From positions 1-5,161 of the forward strand of contig DATEHQ010000062.1 of NCBI GenBank assembly GCA_035279525.1: a stretch of 5,161 bases of DNA. Direction: 5' to 3'. Positions 1-5,161 of this stretch are shown here, piece by piece (the first letter of the stretch is position 1; each line of letters starts with the position of its first letter). Both the position numbers and the translations under genes were made by a program. The DNA is from DATEHQ01 sp035279525. GTDB lineage: Bacteria; Chloroflexota; Dormibacteria; Dormibacterales; Dormibacteraceae. The notes beneath the pieces were generated by a model. That model saw only the letters and a program-made list of their open reading frames with translations. It was not told the DNA's origin and did not search any database.

Positions 1-1
1 A

Positions 2-199
2 GAGCTCTTCGACGTTGGCCACGGCCGGCTCGGCATCGCCTGCACCATGCTCGACCACGACGGCGCCGGCCTGGCCGGAGTCCACCGCGAGCTGGCCGCC
101 AACGTCCCCCTCAACGGCTTCGACTCCTGGCGCCCGGGCGAAGCTGAGGACCGCAACGCCATCCTGCTCGTCCGGGCACCGTTTGATCTCAGGCCTTGA
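2..199 (+). CDS. C-terminal fragment of an unrecognised protein (cut by the left window edge)
   Basis: The frame starting at position 2 is open to a TGA at 197-199 and gives 65 residues of a larger protein. Third codon positions are almost all G or C until the last six codons, and the translation has a normal acidic/aliphatic protein composition. The overlapping frame starting at 15 is Ser/Thr/Pro-rich and looks like a shadow. The visible part begins ELFDVGHGRLGIACTML and ends LLVRAPFDLRP. I see no cysteine cluster, nucleotide-binding loop or membrane segment, and I do not recognise the family. It lies 54 nt upstream of the MetF-like gene on the same strand. It could be the preceding operon member, although a promoter-like sequence sits in the gap. 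Its function is left open. Confidence 0.55.
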   Translation, partial: ELFDVGHGRLGIACTMLDHDGAGLAGVHRELAANVPLNGFDSWRPGEAEDRNAILLVRAPFDLRP

Positions 200-207
200 T
201 CTCCGTG

Positions 208-236
208 TTGCGCAGGGCGCGACAGTGGCGCATAAT
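208..236 (+). promoter_or_regulatory. Putative sigma-70-type promoter of the metF-like/fhs operon
   Basis: TTGCGC at 208-213 and CATAAT at 231-236 are separated by 17 nt, the ideal spacing. The -10 hexamer matches TATAAT at five of six positions, while the -35 matches only at TTG. A transcript would start near 243, about 10 nt before the GTG at 254. A heptamer GCGACAG is repeated at 219-225 and 237-243, on either side of the -10, and could be an operator. This is inferred from sequence only. The operon could instead be read through from the upstream gene. Confidence 0.4.
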
Positions 237-243
237 GCGACAG
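219..243 (+). repeat. Direct repeat GCGACAG x2 flanking the -10 element
   Basis: Exact 7-base copies lie at 219-225 and 237-243, with an 18-base period. The first is inside the promoter spacer and the second begins right after the -10 hexamer, so a bound protein would overlap RNA polymerase. Two short copies in GC-rich DNA can occur by chance, so an operator role is speculative. Confidence 0.25.
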
Positions 244-253
244 GGCTAGCTCG

Positions 254-1105
254 GTGCTGAGACCGGTCGAGAGCGTGGGAAGGGTGGCGCTGGCGCGGCT
301 GCTTCGGACGCCGCGCTACGAGGTGCTGCCCACGAGGGACGCCGTGCAGCTGGTCGCGGCGTTCGTGCCGACGGAGGTGACGGTCACCGTCACCGCGTCC
401 CCGCGCCGGGGAATGCCATCGACCATCCTGGCGGCCGTCGCCCTCGCGCAGCTTGGATATCGCGCCGTGCCGCACCTGTCGGCCAGGCTGATTCGCGACC
501 GCCATGAGCTCGGCCAGATCGTCGACGCGCTCAAGGCAGCGCACATCACAGGGGTGTTCGTCGTCGCGGGTGACGCGTCCGAGCCCGCCGGCGAGTTCCC
601 CGACTCGCTGTCACTCCTCGCCGCCATGCCATCCGAACACGGTTTCACCGAGATCGGCGTCACCGGTTACCCGGAGAGCCATCCCTTCATCCACGACGAT
701 GTGACCATCCAGGCGATGTGGGACAAACGACGCTTCGCCAGCTACATCGTCAGCAACATGAGCTTCGATGCGGAGACCGTCAAGGCGTGGGTGGACCGCG
801 TGCGGCGGCGTGGCGTCGAGCTGCCGATCTACATCGGCATGGCGGGCGTGGCCGACCCCGCACGGCTGCTGCGCCTTTCCACGAAGATCGGTGTCGCCGA
901 CGCGGCCCGGTTTCTGCGCGGCCATCCAAGCTGGGTCGCGCGCATGTTCAGGCCGGGCGGGTACGAGCCCGGGCGTTTCGTCAACGCGCTATTGCCCGAG
1001 GTGTCGCGGCCGGAGGCGAGGATCGCCGGCCTTCACGTGTTCACGTTCAACGAGATCGAGCCGACCGAGCGATGGCGCCAGGAGATGCTTTCGCGGTTCG
1101 CCTGA
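254..1105 (+). CDS. Methylenetetrahydrofolate reductase family protein (divergent MetF-like)
   Basis: The 283-residue product is close in size to bacterial MetF (about 290-300 aa) and should form the FAD-binding TIM barrel that interconverts 5,10-methylene-THF and 5-methyl-THF in the cytoplasm. Family landmarks by eye are Tyr-Glu-Val-Leu-Pro at 22-26 (Glu23 matches E. coli Glu28), PHLSAR at 73-78, VVAGD at 103-107 (Asp107 matches Asp120) and GYPESHP at 138-144. The folate-contacting Gln-Phe of E. coli (TQFFFD) reads SNMSFD at 167-172, and the Phe223 position also seems changed. It is therefore a divergent subgroup rather than a housekeeping MetF. The start is uncertain: GTG at 254 has no clear ribosome site, and in-frame GTGs at 275 and 284 also precede the conserved core. 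Its stop lies 16 nt before fhs, indicating an operon. It could serve methyl-THF oxidation during demethylation of methylated compounds. Direction and electron partner cannot be read from the sequence. Confidence 0.85.
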   Translation: MLRPVESVGRVALARLLRTPRYEVLPTRDAVQLVAAFVPTEVTVTVTASPRRGMPSTILAAVALAQLGYRAVPHLSARLIRDRHELGQIVDALKAAHITGVFVVAGDASEPAGEFPDSLSLLAAMPSEHGFTEIGVTGYPESHPFIHDDVTIQAMWDKRRFASYIVSNMSFDAETVKAWVDRVRRRGVELPIYIGMAGVADPARLLRLSTKIGVADAARFLRGHPSWVARMFRPGGYEPGRFVNALLPEVSRPEARIAGLHVFTFNEIEPTERWRQEMLSRFA

Positions 1106-1109
1106 GAAA

Positions 1110-1114
1110 AGGAG
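1110..1114 (+). promoter_or_regulatory. Ribosome binding site of fhs (AGGAG)
   Basis: AGGAG lies 7 nt before the GTG at 1122, in the 16-nt gap after the metF-like stop. It fixes the fhs start at this GTG, although the same frame is open back to 768 and beyond. The protein from this GTG aligns with the usual N-terminus of the family. Confidence 0.8.
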
Positions 1115-1121
1115 TGGTGCG

Positions 1122-2828
1122 GTGAAGGTGATTTTTCCATCCGACCTCGAGATCGCGCGCAAGGCGCGCCTTGTGCCCATGCCGGAGATCGCCGAGAAGA
1201 TGGGGATCGACCCGCGCCTGCTCGAGCCCTACGGCCACGACGTCGCCAAGATCAGGCTCGAGGCGATCGACGAGCTCAAGGATCGCCCGAAGGCCAGGTA
1301 CGTGGTCGTCTCGGCGATCACGCCGACACCTCTCGGCGAGGGGAAGACCACGACCACCGTCGGTCTCGGTGACGCGCTGGGCAAGATCGGGAAGCGCGCC
1401 ACGGTGGCGATCCGCCAGCCGTCGATGGGTCCGACCTTCGGCATCAAAGGCGGCGCGGCCGGTGGTGGGTACAGCCAGGTGGTGCCGATGGAGCGACTGA
1501 ACCTTCACCTCACCGGCGACTTCCACGCGGTCACCGCGGCGCACAACCTGCTCGCCGCGATGATCGACAACTACATCCATCACAGCCTGCGGGACTTTCC
1601 GATCGACCTGCACAGCATCACGTGGCGGCGCGTCCTGGACGTGAGCGACAGGGTCCTGCGCAGCGTGGTGGTGGGGCTCGGCGCGCCCGAGGACGGCGTG
1701 ACGAGGCAGACGGGCTTCGACATCACGGCCGCCTCGGAGGTGATGGCGGTGCTGGCTCTCTCCACCTCCCTGCAGGACATGCGCCGGCGACTCGGGCGGA
1801 TGGTGATCGGGCTGGCCCGCGACGGAAAGCCCATCACCGCCGACTTCCTGCACGCCGGCGGGGCGATGACGGTGATCATGCGCGACGCGATCAAACCCAA
1901 CCTGCTCCAGACGCTCGAGAACACGCCCGTGCTGGTGCACGCCGGGCCGTTCGGCAACATCGCCAACGGGGCTTCGTCCGTGCTCGCCGACCTGATCGGC
2001 ATTCACAGCGGTGACTTCCTCGTGACCGAGGCCGGCTTCGGCGCCGACATGGGCGCCGAGCGCTTCTTCAACATCAAGTGCCGGACCTCCGGGCTTGCGC
2101 CCGACGCGGCCGTCGTCGTCGCCACCGTGCGTGCCTTGAAGGTCCACTCCGGAAAGTACCGCGTGGTGGCCGGCAGGCCCCTCCCGCCAGAGCTCTTGAA
2201 GGAGAACCCGGACGACGTGCTCGCGGGCGCGGCGAACCTGCGCAAGCAGGTGGAGAACATCCAGCTCCACGGCGTCACTCCCGTGGTCGCCATCAACGCC
2301 TTTCCCGACGACCATCCTTCTGAGCACCGCGCGATCCAGCAGCTGGCCGAGCATCTCGGCGTGCGATCGGCCGTCTGCAACAACTTCGCCGAAGGCGGCA
2401 GCGGCGCGACCGAGCTGGCCCGGATGGTGGCCGAGGCGGCCGAGGACCCAAGCGTGTTTCAGCTCCTGTACCCCGACGCGGCGACCCTGCGGGAGAAGAT
2501 CGAGGCGATCGCGCTGCGCATCTACGGCGCGCGCGGTGTCGAGTACGACCCCGTGGCGGCGAAGCAGCTCGACGCCTTCGAGGCGAACGGCTTCGGGCGC
2601 CTTCCGGTTTGTATCGCCAAGACGCACCTGTCGATCTCGTCCGACCCGAAGCTCAAGGGCGCACCGACCGGTTGGGTGCTGCCGGTGCGCGAGGTGCGGG
2701 CGTCGGTGGGCGCCGGGTTCATCTATCCGATCTGCGGCGAGATGCGAACGATGCCGGGCCTGCCGACGACACCGAACGCGATGAGCATCGACATCGACGA
2801 GGACGGAGAAATCGTCGGGTTGTCTTAG
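1122..2828 (+). CDS. fhs: Formate-tetrahydrofolate ligase (10-formyl-THF synthetase)
   Basis: The product catalyses formate + THF + ATP to 10-formyl-THF + ADP + phosphate in the cytosol. The reverse direction yields ATP and formate during one-carbon oxidation. The 568-residue protein is full length (family about 555-560). Visible motifs are the ATP-binding loop TPTPLGEGKTTTT at 67-79, the signature RQPSMGPTFGIKGG at 98-111 followed by AAGGGYSQVVPME and NLHLTGDFHAVT, the block EAGFGADMGAERFFNIKCR at 303-321, KTHLSISSDPKLKG starting at Lys500, and VREVRASVGAGFI with MPGLP near the C-terminus. No catalytic block is missing. The RQPS and FFNIKCR variants differ from the REPS/FFDIKCR of acetogens but occur in other branches of the family. 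It is the second gene of a likely operon with the metF-like gene. The folD gene needed to link the two is not in the window. Start: GTG with a strong AGGAG. Confidence 0.98.
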   Translation: MKVIFPSDLEIARKARLVPMPEIAEKMGIDPRLLEPYGHDVAKIRLEAIDELKDRPKARYVVVSAITPTPLGEGKTTTTVGLGDALGKIGKRATVAIRQPSMGPTFGIKGGAAGGGYSQVVPMERLNLHLTGDFHAVTAAHNLLAAMIDNYIHHSLRDFPIDLHSITWRRVLDVSDRVLRSVVVGLGAPEDGVTRQTGFDITAASEVMAVLALSTSLQDMRRRLGRMVIGLARDGKPITADFLHAGGAMTVIMRDAIKPNLLQTLENTPVLVHAGPFGNIANGASSVLADLIGIHSGDFLVTEAGFGADMGAERFFNIKCRTSGLAPDAAVVVATVRALKVHSGKYRVVAGRPLPPELLKENPDDVLAGAANLRKQVENIQLHGVTPVVAINAFPDDHPSEHRAIQQLAEHLGVRSAVCNNFAEGGSGATELARMVAEAAEDPSVFQLLYPDAATLREKIEAIALRIYGARGVEYDPVAAKQLDAFEANGFGRLPVCIAKTHLSISSDPKLKGAPTGWVLPVREVRASVGAGFIYPICGEMRTMPGLPTTPNAMSIDIDEDGEIVGLS

Positions 2829-2982
2829 GCGGCGGCGCGGGCGTCGGGTTGCCGTTCTCCCCTTTGGGTGGCATTGCCGTGTGGGGTGGACGGACTGTGA
2901 AGGGGGTGGCGGGGTTGCGATTGGGCGGCCCTTGGGGAGGCGTTGGGAACGCGCTGGTGAACTCGTTAACATGGCATAGCCC

Positions 2983-3011
2983 TTGACGTCGCGTACGTTT
3001 GTTCGTATACT
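2983..3011 (+). promoter_or_regulatory. Strong sigma-70-type promoter giving a leaderless mRNA
   Basis: TTGACG at 2983-2988 and TATACT at 3006-3011 are separated by exactly 17 nt. Each hexamer matches the consensus at five of six positions. Transcription would begin about 6-7 nt after the -10, at or next to the A of the ATG at 3018. No purine-rich ribosome site precedes that ATG. Both facts fit a leaderless transcript, a common arrangement in actinobacteria, and they support ATG 3018 as the true start of the DUF222 gene. Confidence 0.75.
2992..3005 (+). promoter_or_regulatory. Putative LexA (SOS) box inside the promoter spacer
   Basis: CGTACGTTTGTTCG fits the Gram-positive/mycobacterial SOS operator core CGAAC-N4-GTTCG with one mismatch (T for A at the third base). 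It lies wholly between the -35 and -10, where LexA would block polymerase. DUF222/13E12 genes of Mycobacterium tuberculosis have been reported among LexA-regulated genes, which supports the call. LexA itself is not in the window, so binding is inferred. Confidence 0.5.
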
Positions 3012-3017
3012 TGTCTC

Positions 3018-4120
3018 ATGATCCAGCCGGAGGTTGTGGGCGACGCCCTGGCTAGCAGGCTGGTCGGCTTGCAGCTCCAGATCGATCTCTTGAAGCTCGA
3101 GCGGGCTCGGCTAGCGGCGGAGTTCGACAGGTCGAGCTACTGGGATGAAGCGGGCTTCAACTCCTCGATCGACTGGACCCGCTTCAACTGTCATCTGACC
3201 AACGGCGAGGCGGCGGGGGCGATCGCGGTGGGCGAGCGGCTGGCTTCGCTCGGGGCCAGCGTCCAGGCGGTCGAGTCGGGGGAGATCGGCTACGCCCACC
3301 TGACGGCCATGGCCCGCACCGCCGAGGCGGTCGGGGAGCGCTTCGACGAGGCGATGCTGCTCGAGCTGGCTCGGGAGAGCTCGCCGGGCAAGTTCTATTA
3401 CAAATGCCAGCACTACCGGCATTCGGTCGACGCAAGGGGCTATGCCCGAGAGCAGGAGCAGCTGATCGAGGAGCGCCGGCTTTCCCTGTCGACTGCTGAA
3501 GACGGCTGTCTATTGATCAGTGGAGTGCTCGACCCGGTGGGTGGGGCGGCGCTGCGCACGGCGCTGGAGCGCTGGCCCAGAAGTCGGGGGAGCACGACGA
3601 CCGGCTGCTCGAGCAGCGCTTTGCCGATGCCCTGGTCGAGCTGGCGATCGGTGGGCGGCCGGCCCAGATCCAGGTCACCAGCTCGCTGGAGACGCTGCTC
3701 GGGCTGGCTGGGGCGCCGGGTGGGGAGATGGAGTTCTCACTGCCCGTCTCCTCCGACACCGTGCAGCGCCTGGCCTGCGATGGCGGGCTGAGCCGGGTCC
3801 TGCTCGGCCAGGAGTCCCTCGTGATCGACGTCGGTCGGTCCAAGCGGGTGGTCTCGGGTGGCCGCAAGCGAGCCCTCAAGGTCCGCGACGGGCACTGCCG
3901 CTGGCCGGGTTGCGAGCGGCCGGCTTCCTGGTGCGACGGCCATCACCTGGTGCACTGGCTGCACGGCGGGTCGAGCGATCTCGACAACCTGGTCCTGCTC
4001 TGTCACCGGCACCATCGGATGGTCCACGAGGGTGGTTGGCAGGTGGTCAGGACCGAGGGCGGCGGCTTGATCACCATCGCGCCGACGGTCACCTTCGGGT
4101 TGCCGCGCGGGCCGAACTGA
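3018..4120 (+). pseudogene. DUF222 / HNH endonuclease-like protein (13E12 repeat family), frameshifted
   Basis: Two frames together make one complete family member of about 367 residues. The first, 3018 to about 3569 (184 codons), covers the helical DUF222 domain and ends ...DPVGGAALRTALE. The second, from 3572 to the TGA at 4118-4120, continues LAQKSGEHDDRLLEQRFADA through VTSSLETLLGLAGAPGGEME to the HNH domain. One base appears deleted at about 3570: a Pro codon such as CCG would restore the frame. In restored numbering the HNH zinc/metal residues are Cys294-X4-Cys299, His309-His310, Asn324, and Cys329-X2-His332-His333-X3-His337, all intact. The family is abundant and repetitive in actinobacteria. 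Nuclease activity is predicted and its role is unknown. In the unrestored frame translation runs on to 3791 as Arg/Ser-rich nonsense. A sequencing error is possible, as is a -1 slip on the G5 run at 3586-3590. The ATG at 3728 lacks a spaced ribosome site. Confidence 0.88.
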
Positions 4121-4123
4121 CCT

Positions 4124-5161
4124 CTAGTTAACTGTCCTGCGATTCTTCTCGACGGCTTCGTGCAGCAGAGTCGCGAGGTCGATCACCTGCATCTTCGCCC
4201 CTGTTTCGCGGACGCCATCGTCGAGCATCACCGTGCAGAAGGGGCATGCGACCGCCAGCGTCTCGGCGCCGGTCGCGGCCGCTTCGCGGACGCGCTCCTG
4301 GTTGATGGGCCGGCCGCGCTTCTCCTCCATCCACATCCTCGCCCCACCCGCGCCGCAGCAGAAAGTGCGCTCGCGGTTGCGGGGCATCTCGACGGCCTTG
4401 CCCACGGCGGCGACCAGCTCGCGTGGCTGCGAGCGGACGTCGTTGTGGCGGGCCAGGTAGCACGAGTCGTGGTACGTGATCGTCTGGTCGCTCCGCGCCG
4501 GTGACAGCCTGCCCTCGCGCACGAGCTGCGCGAGGAACTCGGTGTGGTGCACCACCTCGTAGACGCCGCCGAAGTCGGCGTACTCCTTGCCCAGCGTGTT
4601 GAAGCAGTGCGGGCAGGTGGTGATGATCTTTCTCACGCGGGCGCCGTTCAGGGTGGCGACGTTCTCACCGGCGAGGCGCTGAAACGTGTACTCGTCGCCC
4701 ATTCGCCGAGCGGGGTCGCCGGTGCACGACTCGCGCGGGCCGAGGATCGCGAAATCCACGCCGGCCTCCTTCAGGAGCTTTGCGGTGGAGACGGCGCCTT
4801 TCCGTGCGCGCTCGTCGAAGGCCGGCGCGCAGCCGACCCAGAAGAGCACGTCGGGCGCGGCGTCGCCCTGCTGCACGATGCGCACGCCGAGCCCTTCGGC
4901 CCAGCTCGTTCGATCCGCCTGCGGCCTGCCCCACGGGTTCGACGTCCTGTCGACATCGCGCAGCATGGTCCCGGCCTCGTCGGGGAAGCGCGACTCGACC
5001 ATGACGAGGTTCCGCCTCAGGTCGATGACGTGGTCGATGTGCTCGATGCCGACGGGGCATTCACGCACGCACGCGCCGCACGTCACGCAGTCCCACACCA
5101 CGTCGTCGGACACGGCGTTGGGGACGAGCGGGGTCGTCGCGCGGCCGAGCAGGTGGTCGCG
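4124..5161 (-). CDS. Heterodisulfide reductase-type Fe-S oxidoreductase, EtfD-like (C-terminal part; N-terminus beyond right edge)
   Basis: The frame is open to the window edge. The GTG at 5113 is internal, because the 16 residues upstream (RDHLLGRATTPLVPNA) read as normal family sequence. The 345 visible residues hold a 4Fe-4S motif C-X2-C-X2-C-X3-CP (fragment residues 25, 28, 31, 35) and two cysteine-rich CCG-type domains. The first has Cys111, SCTGDPARR with Cys146, and CPHC at 183-186. The second has YHDSCYLARHN with Cys234, FCCGAGGARMW with Cys268-269, and CPFC at 306-309. The second matches CX31-39CCGX35-36CXXC; the first has CTG in place of CCG, as I recall for this subfamily. Full-length relatives add an N-terminal membrane domain. 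The M. tuberculosis relative Rv0338c (EtfD) accepts electrons from the flavoprotein EtfBA in acyl-CoA oxidation and passes them to the respiratory chain. That role is likely but not proven here. It is convergent with the DUF222 gene and ends at a TAG at 4124-4126. Confidence 0.9.
   Translation of the reverse strand, partial: RDHLLGRATTPLVPNAVSDDVVWDCVTCGACVRECPVGIEHIDHVIDLRRNLVMVESRFPDEAGTMLRDVDRTSNPWGRPQADRTSWAEGLGVRIVQQGDAAPDVLFWVGCAPAFDERARKGAVSTAKLLKEAGVDFAILGPRESCTGDPARRMGDEYTFQRLAGENVATLNGARVRKIITTCPHCFNTLGKEYADFGGVYEVVHHTEFLAQLVREGRLSPARSDQTITYHDSCYLARHNDVRSQPRELVAAVGKAVEMPRNRERTFCCGAGGARMWMEEKRGRPINQERVREAAATGAETLAVACPFCTVMLDDGVRETGAKMQVIDLATLLHEAVEKNRRTVN

Larger units (their letters stand above)
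2829..3017. other. G-rich intergenic region between fhs and the DUF222/HNH gene
   Basis: This 189-nt gap holds no convincing gene. Its first two thirds are strongly G-biased on the + strand. Runs of three or more G at 2902-2906, 2911-2914, 2923-2925, 2934-2937 and 2945-2947 could allow a long-loop G-quadruplex. A weak hairpin at 2850-2873 (8 bp including three G-T wobbles, no T-tract) is not a convincing terminator, so the end of the fhs transcript is unresolved. The last 35 nt carry the promoter and SOS-like box of the next gene and are clearly more AT-rich. Confidence 0.6.

Noticed and set aside
15..260. 81-codon open frame at the left edge
   Set aside because: It is Ser/Thr/Pro-rich and overlaps a frame with far better codon usage that ends at 199.
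768..1121. N-terminal extension of fhs in the same frame
   Set aside because: The extension is Arg-rich, overlaps the MetF-like gene, and lies before a GTG with an ideal AGGAG at the expected family start.
2850..2873. Hairpin as an intrinsic terminator of fhs
   Set aside because: The stem has three G-T wobbles and no T-tract follows, so it is too weak to call.
1047..2972. 641-codon open frame on the minus strand across fhs
   Set aside because: It is antisense to an unmistakable fhs. The translation is Arg/His/Gly-rich with no recognisable motif, as expected for the opposite strand of a GC-rich gene.
3520..4131. 203-codon open frame overlapping the frameshifted HNH gene
   Set aside because: Its Arg/Ala/Gly-rich translation has no family resemblance, while the other two frames carry DUF222 and HNH sequence.
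4124..5113. GTG at 5113 as the true start of the Fe-S protein
   Set aside because: The frame is open to the window edge and the 16 upstream residues look like normal family sequence. A start here would also place the 4Fe-4S motif at residue 9 and lack the N-terminal domains.
1..5161. CRISPR array, tRNA/rRNA gene, insertion sequence or prophage parts
   Set aside because: No regularly spaced repeats, cloverleaf, transposase motifs or long inverted repeats are visible. The HNH gene is the only accessory-type gene.

Overview
This 5.16 kb window is GC-rich. Its coding sequences favour G or C at third codon positions and use GTG starts, it has a leaderless-type promoter, and it carries a DUF222/HNH ('13E12 repeat family') gene. 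Together these point to an actinobacterium (Actinomycetota). The species cannot be named from the sequence.

Layout. (1) Positions 2-199 (+) hold the C-terminal end of a gene I do not recognise. (2) Positions 254-1105 (+) encode a methylenetetrahydrofolate reductase-family (MetF-like) protein. A plausible sigma-70-type promoter lies just upstream at 208-236. (3) Positions 1122-2828 (+), 16 nt downstream and with a strong AGGAG ribosome site, encode a complete formate-tetrahydrofolate ligase (fhs). (4) Positions 2829-3017 are a G-rich intergenic stretch that ends in a near-consensus promoter at 2983-3011. That promoter has a LexA/SOS-like box inside its spacer. (5) Positions 3018-4120 (+) hold a DUF222/HNH endonuclease-like gene broken by a single-base deletion near 3570. 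(6) Positions 4124-5161 (-), convergent and only 3 nt away, hold the C-terminal part of a heterodisulfide-reductase-type Fe-S protein. It resembles the mycobacterial EtfD membrane oxidoreductase, and its N-terminus lies beyond the right edge.

How the genes may work together. The MetF-like and Fhs proteins form a two-gene folate one-carbon module. With a FolD activity encoded elsewhere, it could oxidise methyl-THF stepwise to 10-formyl-THF and release formate while making ATP. It could also run in reverse for biosynthesis. The same pairing (metF and ligH) is known beside THF-dependent O-demethylases in Sphingobium SYK-6. The EtfD-like protein, if it resembles its mycobacterial relative, passes electrons from flavoprotein dehydrogenases to the respiratory chain. 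Any link to the folate genes is inference. The DUF222/HNH gene looks like an unrelated accessory insertion, probably damage-inducible.

I see no CRISPR array, tRNA, rRNA, insertion sequence or clearly novel system. The most informative non-routine points are the SOS-like leaderless promoter, the frameshift in the HNH gene, and the divergent active site of the MetF-like protein.
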